From Roseateles sp. XES5 (GTDB lineage: Bacteria > Pseudomonadota > Alphaproteobacteria > Rhizobiales > Rhizobiaceae), in NCBI RefSeq assembly GCF_020535545.1, contig NZ_CP084752.1, positions 3,189,501 to 3,253,500 of the forward strand: DNA of 64,000 bases. Direction: 5' to 3'. Within the stretch, counting starts at the first letter, position 1. Each line of letters opens with the position of its first letter. The position numbers were made by a program, and so were the translations under genes. The notes under the pieces were generated by a model, which was not told where the DNA came from, did not search any database, and worked only from the letters and a program-made list of their open reading frames with translations. This document shows, piece after piece, positions 26,782 through 35,310 of the stretch.

Positions 26782-27984
26782 ATGGCGTCTGTATACAACT
26801 CCGCGCGTTCCGCGTCGAAATCCCGTCGGGGTCGGTCCGGGGGTATCCTTCTCAGCGCTCTGCTTGCCTGCGGCGTCATCGCCGGGTCCGCCTGGGCCGT
26901 CGTCTCGACGCTCGGCGCGATGCAGGATGCGGCTTCCTCGCTCTCGCAGGGGCGCAAGAGCATCGCCGCGTCGCTGGCCCTCAACCCCGCCGCTCTGGAA
27001 AAGAATCCGGCCGAACGCACGATCAAGGTCGCGAAGTTCTCGCGCCTTTCGCAGCCTTCGGAGAGTGAGGTCCGCCAGAAGCAACTGACGGCGGATGCGA
27101 TCAAGATTTCGCATCAACGCAAGATTTCCATCCAGCTCGCCTCCGCCGCCAAGCGCGAAAAGGCCAAGGCCATGATGCTGGAAGCCGCCTTCGCTCGCGC
27201 CGAGCGCTCGGTGGAGGAAGAAAAGAAGATCAACGGTGAGCCGACGCTCGTCACCGCGCTGCTTCCCAACGACACGTCCGCCCGCAAGGACATCCAGCCC
27301 TTCGGCCTCGTGATGGCAAAGCCGGAGACCGAAGACGAGGACCTGCTGCTCAGCGATATCCCGCTGCCCGAGGCCAAGCCCGCGCTGGAAACCGTGACCA
27401 TCGAGCAGAAGCCGGTGGAAGAAAAGCCTGTCGCCCGCACCAAGCGTGATGAGGCGAAGGAGAAGAAGGACGAGGACGTCGCCTTCGCCAAGCCGGAGCG
27501 CTCGCTCTTCGGCGATCTCTTCAAGAGCAAGGGTGGCAGCACCGGCTGGCCGGGCAAGGGCACGCGGGTCGCGATCTACGACGTGTCCAACGCAACGGTC
27601 TACATGCCCGACGGCACCAAGCTGCGCGCCCATTCCGGCATCGGCAAGATGCGCGACAACCCGAACTACGAGCACATCAAGATGACGGGCCCGACGCCTG
27701 CCGGCATCTATCGCCTCCGGATGCGCGAACGTCGCTTCCATGGCGTCGAGGCGATCCGCATGCTCTCGGTCGACGGGCGTGATCCCAAGAACCGCACAGG
27801 CCTCCTGACCCATACCAACCTTCTGCGCGGCCAGAAGGGCTCGCATGGCTGCGTCGCCTTCCAGAACTACGAGCCGTTCCTCAACGCTTTCAAGCGTGGC
27901 CACGTCACCATGCTGGTCGTGGTTCCGGAACTGCCGTCTTCCCGCACGCAGCTTGCTGCGCTCTACCGCAAGGCCGGCGCCTGA
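26782..27984 (+). CDS. Membrane-anchored Tlde1-domain (DUF2778) protein
   Basis: A 400-residue protein. A basic N-tail and one membrane helix (ILLSALLACGVIAGSAWAVV, about residues 22-41) are followed by a long charged, partly coiled region and a C-terminal Tlde1/DUF2778 domain (about residues 265-385). That domain has the L,D-transpeptidase-like motif GSHGCVAFQNY with His355 and Cys357. In Salmonella, Tlde1 is a T6SS effector acting on peptidoglycan tetrapeptides. Here no T6SS or immunity gene is near and the protein has a signal anchor, so a role in the cell's own wall is more likely. A clear terminator follows. Confidence 0.8.
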   Translation: MASVYNSARSASKSRRGRSGGILLSALLACGVIAGSAWAVVSTLGAMQDAASSLSQGRKSIAASLALNPAALEKNPAERTIKVAKFSRLSQPSESEVRQKQLTADAIKISHQRKISIQLASAAKREKAKAMMLEAAFARAERSVEEEKKINGEPTLVTALLPNDTSARKDIQPFGLVMAKPETEDEDLLLSDIPLPEAKPALETVTIEQKPVEEKPVARTKRDEAKEKKDEDVAFAKPERSLFGDLFKSKGGSTGWPGKGTRVAIYDVSNATVYMPDGTKLRAHSGIGKMRDNPNYEHIKMTGPTPAGIYRLRMRERRFHGVEAIRMLSVDGRDPKNRTGLLTHTNLLRGQKGSHGCVAFQNYEPFLNAFKRGHVTMLVVVPELPSSRTQLAALYRKAGA

Positions 27985-28000
27985 TAGCGAGATCGAAAGC

Positions 28001-28027
28001 AAACCGGCGCCGAAAGGCGCCGGTTTT
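28001..28027 (+). terminator. Strong terminator after the Tlde1-domain gene
   Basis: AAACCGGCGCC and GGCGCCGGTTT form a perfect 11-base stem with a GAAA tetraloop followed by a short T run (TTTT including stem bases). Confidence 0.85.
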
Positions 28028-28179
28028 GCATTGGGGGCTTTGCCTGCGGATTTGGCCTGCGCTTCGACGATAATTTCGCCGAAGCGCATTTGGTTTATCA
28101 AAAGCTAAGAATTTTAGGTCAATTCTTGCTCCATCAGATTGTGGCCGGTTGCAAGCCGGCATCATGGTGGGGATCCCTC

Positions 28180-29904
28180 GTGGCTGCTTTTGATTTCGGA
28201 ATGGATGCGCGCGCTGTGCTGGCGGCGATGAACCGCTCGCAGGCGATCATCGAATTCGACCTGACCGGTCGGATTCTCACCGCCAACGAGAATTTCCTCA
28301 AGGCCGTCGGCTACGCGCTTTCCGAAATCGTCGGCCAGCATCACCGCATGTTCGTCGAACCGGAAGAGGCGCGTTCTCCCGACTATGCCGCGTTCTGGGC
28401 CGGCCTTGCCGAAGGCAATTTCGACCGGCGCCAGTACAAGCGCATCGCCAAGGGCGGGCGGGAAATCTGGATCGAGGCGTCCTACAATCCGGTCTTCCGC
28501 GGCGGCAAGCCCTACAAGGTCGTCAAGTTCGCCACCGACATCACCGAGCTGAAGCGCAAGGCGCTGGAGGACGATGGCAAGCTCAAGGCGCTCGGCCGCG
28601 CGCAGGCAATCATCGAGTTCACGCCGCAGGGCGAGATCCTGACGGCCAACGAGAACTTCCTGTCGGCGCTCGGCTACACGCTGCCGGAAATCGCCGGCCG
28701 CCACCACGCCATGTTCTGCGCGCCGGACTATGTGGCGAGCCCCGACTACAAGGATTTCTGGAAGCGGCTTGCCGACGGGCATTTCGTGTCCGACCAGTTC
28801 ACGCGCTTTACCAAGGGCGGCGACAAGATCCATATCCAGGCATCCTATAATCCGATCCTCGATGCGAACGGCAAGGTCTTCAAGGTGGTGAAGTTCGCCA
28901 CCGACGTGACCGAGCGCGTGCGCTCCATCGAGGAGATCGGCGCCGGTCTCGGCCGGCTTGCCGAATGCAACATCCGCATGACCATCGACCAGCCCTTCGT
29001 CGCCGAATTCGAACCGCTGCGGCGCGACTTCAACGAGTCCATCGGCGCCTTCCAGGAAACGCTTTCGAAGGTGCTCGACCAGACCTATGTGCTGAACCGC
29101 AGCGGGCAGGACATGCGTAAGGCCGCCGCCGATCTTTCCGAGCGGACCCGCCAGCAGGCCGTTTCGCTGGAAGAGACCGCCGCGGCGCTGACGGAGGCGA
29201 CGGTCGCCGTGCGGTCTTCGACCGAGCGCACGCGCGAGACGCGCAAGCTGGTGCAGGAGGCGCGCGCCTCCGCCAACACCTCGGCCGGCGTGGTCAACGA
29301 AACGGTCAGCGCCATGCAGCGCATCGAGGCTGCATCGAGCGAGATCAGCCAGATCATCGGCGTCATCGACGAGATCGCCTTCCAGACCAATCTCCTGGCG
29401 CTCAATGCCGGCGTCGAGGCCGCCCGTGCCGGCGAGGCGGGCAGGGGCTTTGCGGTGGTGGCGCAGGAGGTGCGGGAACTCGCACAACGCTCGGCCAAGG
29501 CGGCCCGCGAGATCAAGACGCTGATCACCAATTCCAGCGCGGAAGTCCATGAGGGCGTGCGTCTCGTCGGCGAGACCGGGCGGGCCCTGCAGGAGATCGA
29601 AACCTTCGTCACCGAGATCGACCACAATGTCGATGCCATCGCGACATCGGCCGCCGAACAGGCAAGCGGTCTCGAGGAGATCAGCTCCGCCGTCAGCGAT
29701 GTCGACCGCATCACCCAGGAAAACGCCGCGATGGTCGAACACACCGCGGCCACCAGCCAGTCGCTCGCCGACGGTGCGGCGATCCTGTCCGACCTCGTGA
29801 ACCGCTTCCAGCTCAACCGCCGCGCCCTTCGCCGTGACGGAAGCGAAATCTGGACGCCGGAAGAGCGTGCCGCCCGCCTCGGGGCAATGCGCCGGGCATC
29901 GTGA
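28180..29904 (+). CDS. Cytoplasmic methyl-accepting chemotaxis protein with two PAS domains
   Basis: A 574-residue soluble chemoreceptor. Two tandem PAS domains (about residues 10-125 and 132-247) have near-identical cores, [20 protein letters not shown] and [20 protein letters not shown], showing internal duplication. A signalling coiled coil follows with the conserved tip [20 protein letters not shown] and [20 protein letters not shown], which contacts CheA and CheW. No membrane helix. PAS domains here probably bind haem or flavin and sense redox or oxygen. Start GTG 28180 has GGGGA upstream and fits homologues; the frame is open to 28090. No other che genes are nearby. Confidence 0.92.
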   Translation: MAAFDFGMDARAVLAAMNRSQAIIEFDLTGRILTANENFLKAVGYALSEIVGQHHRMFVEPEEARSPDYAAFWAGLAEGNFDRRQYKRIAKGGREIWIEASYNPVFRGGKPYKVVKFATDITELKRKALEDDGKLKALGRAQAIIEFTPQGEILTANENFLSALGYTLPEIAGRHHAMFCAPDYVASPDYKDFWKRLADGHFVSDQFTRFTKGGDKIHIQASYNPILDANGKVFKVVKFATDVTERVRSIEEIGAGLGRLAECNIRMTIDQPFVAEFEPLRRDFNESIGAFQETLSKVLDQTYVLNRSGQDMRKAAADLSERTRQQAVSLEETAAALTEATVAVRSSTERTRETRKLVQEARASANTSAGVVNETVSAMQRIEAASSEISQIIGVIDEIAFQTNLLALNAGVEAARAGEAGRGFAVVAQEVRELAQRSAKAAREIKTLITNSSAEVHEGVRLVGETGRALQEIETFVTEIDHNVDAIATSAAEQASGLEEISSAVSDVDRITQENAAMVEHTAATSQSLADGAAILSDLVNRFQLNRRALRRDGSEIWTPEERAARLGAMRRAS

Positions 29905-29915
29905 GGGCGTGCCGG

Positions 29916-29934
29916 CGGGGCGCTCCGCGCCCCG
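29916..29934. terminator. Hairpin between convergent chemoreceptor and uvrD genes
   Basis: CGGGGCGC and GCGCCCCG pair around TCC. It has no T-tract but sits midway between the two converging genes. Confidence 0.5.
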
Positions 29935-29995
29935 TCACCCCAGGCTGACGGATTCCGTTATGCCGGGTTCCGTCATACCGAGATGACGCTGGCCG

Positions 29996-32452
29996 TCACA
30001 CGGGGTTGACGAAGCCGTCCAGCACGCGCTTCTGGCCGGCGCGGTCGAAGTCGATCGTCAGCTTGTTGCCTTCGATCGCGGCGACGTTGCCATTGCCGAA
30101 TTTCATATGGAAGACGCGGTCGCCGATCGCAAATTTCGACGGTTCGCTCATGGTCGACTTGGCGACGAGTTCCCCTTCGATGGTGCGGGCGCGCGGGCCG
30201 CTTTCGCCGTAGCCGATGCGCTCGACGGCGTGGCCGGAGCGCGAGCCCCAGTTGTCGCGCGTGGCGTCGGTGCGGTTCGCCTGCGCGCGCCGCCAGCCGG
30301 GCGTCGAATAGGCGTTCTGGAACGGCTCCTGCTTGTCGAAGCGGGACTGGCCATAGCCGCCCCGGCCGTAGCCGCCATAGGACTGTTCCACTTCGGCGAC
30401 TTCCACGTGGTTTTCCGGCAGCTCTTCGAGGAAGCGCGAGGGCAGGGTGGATTGCCAGAGGCCATGGATGCGGCGGTTCGAGACGAACCAGATATGGCAG
30501 CGACGCTTGGCGCGGGTGATGCCGACATAGGCGAGGCGGCGTTCTTCCTCGAGGCCGGCACGGCCGCCCTCATCGAGCGCGCGCTGGTGCGGGAAGAGGC
30601 CTTCCTCCCAGCCGGGCAGGAAGACGGTCTCGAATTCGAGGCCCTTGGCCGAATGCAGCGTCATGATCGAAACGGCGTCGAGATTCTCGTTCTGCTCGGC
30701 ATCCATGACCAGCGAGACGTGTTCCAGGAAGCCGCGCATGGACTCGAACGCGTCCATCGAGCGGATGAGTTCCTTCAGGTTTTCCAGCCGCCCCGGCGCT
30801 TCGGCCGACTTGTCCGCCTGCCACATGGCGGTATAGCCGCTCTCGTCGAGGATCTGCTCGGCGAGCTCGGTATGCGCCATCGTCTCCAGCAGCGACTGCC
30901 AGCGGCGGAAATCGGTGACGACGTCGAACAGCGCCTTGCGCGCCTTCGGCTTCAGCTCGTCGGTCTCGATGATGTCGGCCGCGGCCTGCAACATCGGGAT
31001 ATCGCGGGCGCGGGCGTAGTCGTGCAGGTTGCGGATCGTCGTATCGCCGAGGCCGCGCTTCGGCGTGTTGACGATGCGCTCGAAGGCGAGGTCGTCGGCG
31101 GGCTGGCTGACGAGGCGGAAATAGGCGAGCGCATCGCGGATTTCGAGGCGCTCGTAGAAGCGCGGACCGCCGATGACGCGGTAATTGAGGCCAAGCGTGA
31201 CGAAACGGTCTTCGAACTCGCGCATCTGGAAGGAGGCGCGCACGAGGATCGCCATGTCGTTCAGCTTGTGCTGCTTGCGCTGGAGCTGCTCGATCTCCTC
31301 CCCGACGGCGCGGGCCTCTTCCTCCGAGTCCCAGGCGGCGTGCACGACGACCTTGTCGTCATCGGGATCCATCCGGTCGGTGAAGAGCGTCTTGCCGAGG
31401 CGGTCCTCGTTATGGGCGATCAGGTGGCCGGCCGCGCCGAGAATATGGGCGGTGGAGCGGTAGTTGCGCTCCAGCTTGACGACCTTGGCGCCGGGAAAAT
31501 CCTTCTCGAAGCGCAGGATGTTGTCCACCTCCGCGCCGCGCCAGCCATAGATCGACTGGTCGTCGTCGCCGACGCAGCAGACGTTCTGCGGCGTGCCCTT
31601 CGGGCGCTGGGCGAGCAGGCGCAGCCACATGTACTGGGCGGTGTTGGTGTCCTGGTACTCGTCGACGAGGATGTAGCGGAATTTCTGGTGGTAGTCGGCC
31701 AGGACGTCCGCGTTGGCGCGGAAGATGCGGATCGGATGCAGCAGGAGATCGCCGAAGTCGCAGGCATTCAGCGTCTTCAGGCGGTTCTGGTAGGCGACGT
31801 AGAGTTCACGGCCCTTGCCATTGGCGAAGGCGCGCGCGTCGCCTTCGGGGATCTGCGCCGGATCGAGGCCCTTGTTCTTCCAGGTGTCGATCATGCCGGC
31901 GAACTGCTTGGCCGGCCAGCGCTTGTCGTCGATGCCTTCGGCCTGAAGGATCTGCTTGATGAGGCGCACGACGTCGTCGGTATCGAGGATGGAAAAGTCC
32001 GAGCGCAGGCCGACGAGTTCGGCATGGCGGCGCAGCAGCTTGACGCCGATGGAATGGAAGGTGCCGAGCCACGGCATGCCCTCGACGGCGCCGCCGACGA
32101 GCAGGCCGATACGTTCCTTCATCTCGCGCGCCGCCTTGTTGGTGAAGGTCACCGCGAGAAGCTGGCTGGGAAAGGCCCGGCCGGTGGCAAGGATATGGGC
32201 GATACGGGTGGTGAGCACGCGCGTCTTGCCGGTGCCGGCGCCCGCAAGCACCAGAACGGGGCCGTCGACGGTCTCCACCGCCTCGCGCTGTTCGGGATTG
32301 AGGCCGGAGAGATAGTCGGGCGCACGATGCGCGTCGCGCGCCGCCATGGCGCGGGCGGCGATGCCGCCGGCCGGCTTGGCGGGGGCTGCCGGCTTGCCGC
32401 CGAGCTGCGGGTCCTCATCGAAGAAGGGAATGTCGTCGTAACCGCTGGTCAT
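29996..32452 (-). CDS. uvrD: ATP-dependent DNA helicase UvrD/PcrA (helicase II)
   Basis: An 818-residue superfamily 1A 3'-5' helicase for nucleotide excision and mismatch repair. Walker A is AGAGTGKT (about residues 70-77); other motifs are YILVDEYQDTN (II), DDDQSIYGWRGA (III), VKLERNYRS (IV), IMTLHSAKGLEFETVFLPGW (V) and RLAYVGITRAK (VI). The C-terminal about 45 residues form the Tudor-like RNA-polymerase-binding domain seen in PcrA/UvrD (FAIGDRVFHMKFGNGNVAAI). ATG 32452 is the preferred start. Monocistronic. Confidence 0.97.
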   Translation of the reverse strand: MTSGYDDIPFFDEDPQLGGKPAAPAKPAGGIAARAMAARDAHRAPDYLSGLNPEQREAVETVDGPVLVLAGAGTGKTRVLTTRIAHILATGRAFPSQLLAVTFTNKAAREMKERIGLLVGGAVEGMPWLGTFHSIGVKLLRRHAELVGLRSDFSILDTDDVVRLIKQILQAEGIDDKRWPAKQFAGMIDTWKNKGLDPAQIPEGDARAFANGKGRELYVAYQNRLKTLNACDFGDLLLHPIRIFRANADVLADYHQKFRYILVDEYQDTNTAQYMWLRLLAQRPKGTPQNVCCVGDDDQSIYGWRGAEVDNILRFEKDFPGAKVVKLERNYRSTAHILGAAGHLIAHNEDRLGKTLFTDRMDPDDDKVVVHAAWDSEEEARAVGEEIEQLQRKQHKLNDMAILVRASFQMREFEDRFVTLGLNYRVIGGPRFYERLEIRDALAYFRLVSQPADDLAFERIVNTPKRGLGDTTIRNLHDYARARDIPMLQAAADIIETDELKPKARKALFDVVTDFRRWQSLLETMAHTELAEQILDESGYTAMWQADKSAEAPGRLENLKELIRSMDAFESMRGFLEHVSLVMDAEQNENLDAVSIMTLHSAKGLEFETVFLPGWEEGLFPHQRALDEGGRAGLEEERRLAYVGITRAKRRCHIWFVSNRRIHGLWQSTLPSRFLEELPENHVEVAEVEQSYGGYGRGGYGQSRFDKQEPFQNAYSTPGWRRAQANRTDATRDNWGSRSGHAVERIGYGESGPRARTIEGELVAKSTMSEPSKFAIGDRVFHMKFGNGNVAAIEGNKLTIDFDRAGQKRVLDGFVNPV

Positions 32453-32554
32453 GCGGCTCAATGTAGTGATTCGGTCCCGAAAGGCCAGTTTTCCGTTCTG
32501 CTTTTATTCCGCCGGGCAACACATTGGCCGAAAGATTGTGGAAAGTGCCGCCGT

Positions 32555-32968
32555 TCAGGCCTTTGCGCGGTCCGCGTCGAAGACGCCGTCCACGGGCACC
32601 TGCAGCGCGGTGGCAAGCTGGTTGGTCTTTCCCGCGAGGGAAACGATGGCGAGCAGCTCGGCATACTGCGCGTCCGTCATGCCCTTCGCCTTTGCTGCGG
32701 CGGTGTGGGAATGAACGCAGTAGCTGCAGCCGTTCGTCACCGAAACGGCGATGTAGAGCATTTCCTTGACGAGCGGATCGAGCGTCGAGGGCGTCGCCAT
32801 CACCGCCTTCACCTCGGCCCATGTGCGCTCCAGCAAGGCAGGGTCGAAGGCGAGATAGCGCCACATATTGTTGACGAAATCGGATTTGCGCGTGGTGCGG
32901 ATATCGTCGAACACCGCCCTGACGCGGGCATCGGCTTCAAGATCTTCGGCGGGCTTGACGGTGCTCAT
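32555..32968 (-). CDS. Carboxymuconolactone decarboxylase/AhpD-like protein
   Basis: A 137-residue protein of the CMD/AhpD fold. The Glu-Cys-x2-Cys-x3-His pattern (KEMLYIAVSVTNGCSYCVHSH) is typical of the peroxide-active AhpD-like subgroup rather than the true decarboxylase. So an alkylhydroperoxidase-type redox activity is likely. It lies 46 bases downstream of a cyclase-family gene on the same strand and probably shares its transcript. Confidence 0.88.
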   Translation of the reverse strand: MSTVKPAEDLEADARVRAVFDDIRTTRKSDFVNNMWRYLAFDPALLERTWAEVKAVMATPSTLDPLVKEMLYIAVSVTNGCSYCVHSHTAAAKAKGMTDAQYAELLAIVSLAGKTNQLATALQVPVDGVFDADRAKA

Positions 32969-33014
32969 GGCTTTCTCCGGAAAGGGCCGGCGGCGTGCCG
33001 CCGGCCGGCATGGT

Positions 33015-33836
33015 TCAAACCAGCGCGAAGACGCGGGAAGGACCGCCCGTGCCGCCACGCACCTTGGGCGCGCCGACGAAAAGCGTTGCGCCCTTTGCCG
33101 GAAGCTGGTCCAGATTGGCGGCGCCTTCAAGCCCCCAGTGACCGGAAGAGAGCCAGGCATAGTGCGTGGCGAAGTCCGGCGAAGGGCCGTGATCGAGCGA
33201 AAGCGTATCGACGGCAATGCCGACGGCGCTGGAATTTTCCGCGAGATAGTGCACGGCCTCGACATGGAAGCCGGGGAAATGCAGCTTGCCGTCGGCGTCG
33301 GCATTCCTGAACTTCTCGGTGCCGAGATGTTTGCCCCAGCCGGACAGCAGCGCCACGCAGGCCTTTTCCGGCAGGTCCCCGTTGGCGGCGATCCAGGCCT
33401 TGATGTCGTCGGGCGTCAGCTGCGCATCCGGATCGGCATCGGCCTTGGCGCGGATATCGACGACGGCCAGCGGCACGACGAGATCTTCGACCGGGATTTC
33501 GGCGACCGACTTGCCGTCCTCGGAAAAATGCAGCGGCGCGTCGAGATGGGTGCCGGTGTGCTCGTTGACGCGCAGCTCGAAGAGATTGAACTTGTGTTCC
33601 TTGTAGTTGAACTTCTGCTCGCGCCAGAACTGCTGCTGGCCGAAGAAGGTCGGGAAGTCCTCATGGAGTTCATGGGTAAGGTCCGTGACCTTCGTCGGCG
33701 CCTGGGCAAGCGCCGGGCTCAACGCGCCGGAACTGGCGGCGGCTACGGTGGCAGCACCGGCGGCGGCGGCGCGGAAGAAGCTCCGCCGCGACAGCATGCG
33801 GTTCTTGACGGACTCGATGACGCAGGCGTCACACAT
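33015..33836 (-). CDS. Tat-exported cyclase-family (kynurenine formamidase-like) metal hydrolase
   Basis: A 273-residue protein. The twin-arginine leader is LSRRSFFRAAAAGAAT (about residues 17-32), followed by a cyclase domain with the metal-binding signature NEHTGTHLDAPLHF and later His/Asp residues in LSLDHGPSPDFATHYAWL. The fold is that of kynurenine formamidase and isatin hydrolase; the substrate is unknown. Start at ATG 33836 has AGGGG upstream. It heads a two-gene operon with the CMD/AhpD-like gene. Confidence 0.88.
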   Translation of the reverse strand: MCDACVIESVKNRMLSRRSFFRAAAAGAATVAAASSGALSPALAQAPTKVTDLTHELHEDFPTFFGQQQFWREQKFNYKEHKFNLFELRVNEHTGTHLDAPLHFSEDGKSVAEIPVEDLVVPLAVVDIRAKADADPDAQLTPDDIKAWIAANGDLPEKACVALLSGWGKHLGTEKFRNADADGKLHFPGFHVEAVHYLAENSSAVGIAVDTLSLDHGPSPDFATHYAWLSSGHWGLEGAANLDQLPAKGATLFVGAPKVRGGTGGPSRVFALV

Positions 33837-33988
33837 GGTTTTCCCCTCTCGGTCAATGCGTTGATGAAAGAATACTGAAATAAGGTGCGGCCTTCCGGCC
33901 GATGAAAACGCTATCACAAGCGGCGGGAGGGTCCAGTCACGGCCATGCTCGCAGAGCGGGCGGAGCGGGAAGATTTCTCCACGTTTTC

Positions 33989-34034
33989 TTACATTTCGGT
34001 AACAAGGCCGCCCGCCAATCTTACATTTCCGTAA
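33989..34034. promoter_or_regulatory. Tandem TTAC-N6-GTAA operator-like repeats before the second RND pump
   Basis: TTACATTTCGGTAA at 33989-34002 and TTACATTTCCGTAA at 34021-34034 are 32 bases apart (three helical turns) and share a preceding TC. Each is itself an inverted repeat TTAC/GTAA. The copies lie in the 298-base divergent region between the cyclase gene and the adaptor gene. Two helically phased copies suggest a cooperatively bound response regulator or repressor. The regulator is not encoded next to the pump. The rest of this gap shows nothing else clear. Confidence 0.6.
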
Positions 34035-34134
34035 TGATCGGATTCTTTCATTGCCGGTTCATTTGCAAAGCGGGATACTTGTTCTATGTCGCGTGGCGTA
34101 TCGCGACAGTTCGCTTCCATCGGAGAGAGAGTGC

Positions 34135-35310
34135 ATGCGGGTTTGGAAACAGCTCCTCATCAGCCTTGGCGTCATTTCGGCCGGGGTCCTGCTTTGGGGA
34201 CGCCTGGTGCCCGGGGCGAACGACATGCTGGAGGCCGCAGGCCTGCCGGGCACGCTCGTCGCCGCCATCGCGCCGGCCGGTGAAGGCAAGGCGGACGGCG
34301 GCAAGCAGGAAAACGGGCAGGGCGGCGGACGGCGCGGCGGCTTCGGCGGCGGCCCGGCGCTGGTCTCCACCAAGCCCGTCGCCATGGCCATCGTCAACGA
34401 CCGGCTGAACGCCATCGGCGACGGCGAGGCGATCCGCACGGTGACGGTGACGCCCTATTCCACCGGCAACCTCACGGACGTCCTCGTCCAGTCCGGCGAC
34501 CGGGTGGAGCAGGGGCAGGTGATCGCCCGGCTCGACAGCGACGAACAGAAGATCGCCGCCGACCAGGCGCGCGTCAGCCGCGAAAGCGCCGAGCAGAAGC
34601 TGAAGCGTATCGAGAACCTGCGCTCCTCGATGAGCCTTGCCGATCTTCAGGACGCCCAGACCGCGGTGAAGGCGGCGGAGCTGGCCTTGCAGAATGCGGA
34701 ACTGGCGCTGCGCCGGCGCGATATCACCGCGCCCTATGGCGGCGTGGTGGGCATCATCTCGGTCAATCCGGGCGATTACGTCACCACCTCGTCGGCCATT
34801 GCGCGCATCGACGACCGGTCGGAAATCCTCGTCGACTACTGGGTGCCGGAACGTTTCGCCACGAGCGTGCGCGTCGGCGGCGAGGTGACGGCGACGGCGG
34901 TCGCCCGTGCGGGCGAAACCTTCACCGGCACGGTGCAGGCCATCGACAACCGCATCGACCAGGAAAGCCGGACGCTGCGCGTGCGCGCCCAGATCGCCAA
35001 TCCCGAAGACCTTCTACGCGCGGGCATGTCCTTCCAGGTCACCATGCGCTTTGCGGGCGATCTCTATCCGAGCGTCGATCCGCTCTCCGTGCAGTGGAGC
35101 ACGGACGGGTCCTATATCTGGCGCGTGAAGGGCGAGAAGGTCGAGCGCGTGCCGGTCCATATCGTCCAGCGTAATCCCGACAAGGTGCTGGTCAAGGCCG
35201 ATCTTGCCGAAGGCGACCAGGTCGTCACGGAAGGGCTCCAGACGTTGCGCCCGGGCGGCGCGGTGCGCACTGCCGAGCAGCAGACGCCGGCCGTGGCGGA
35301 GGGTTCGTGA
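34135..35310 (+). CDS. RND efflux periplasmic adaptor, second pump
   Basis: A 391-residue membrane-fusion protein. A single N-terminal membrane anchor (LLISLGVISAGVLLWGRLV) is followed by a Gly/Arg-rich linker (QGGGRRGGFGGGPA), split lipoyl domain (GNLTDVLVQSGDRVEQGQVI and ITAPYGGVVGIISVNPGDYV), a short alpha-hairpin, beta-barrel and membrane-proximal domain. Unlike the first pump's adaptor it has no lipobox. ATG 34135 follows GGAGAGAGAG. Its TGA overlaps the ATG of the permease (TGATG). Confidence 0.92.
   Translation: MRVWKQLLISLGVISAGVLLWGRLVPGANDMLEAAGLPGTLVAAIAPAGEGKADGGKQENGQGGGRRGGFGGGPALVSTKPVAMAIVNDRLNAIGDGEAIRTVTVTPYSTGNLTDVLVQSGDRVEQGQVIARLDSDEQKIAADQARVSRESAEQKLKRIENLRSSMSLADLQDAQTAVKAAELALQNAELALRRRDITAPYGGVVGIISVNPGDYVTTSSAIARIDDRSEILVDYWVPERFATSVRVGGEVTATAVARAGETFTGTVQAIDNRIDQESRTLRVRAQIANPEDLLRAGMSFQVTMRFAGDLYPSVDPLSVQWSTDGSYIWRVKGEKVERVPVHIVQRNPDKVLVKADLAEGDQVVTEGLQTLRPGGAVRTAEQQTPAVAEGS

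Noticed and set aside
30107..33310. A 1067-residue plus-strand open frame opposite uvrD and two further genes
   Set aside because: Covers three clear minus-strand genes and their gaps; no domain motif, and composition is that of a shadow frame.
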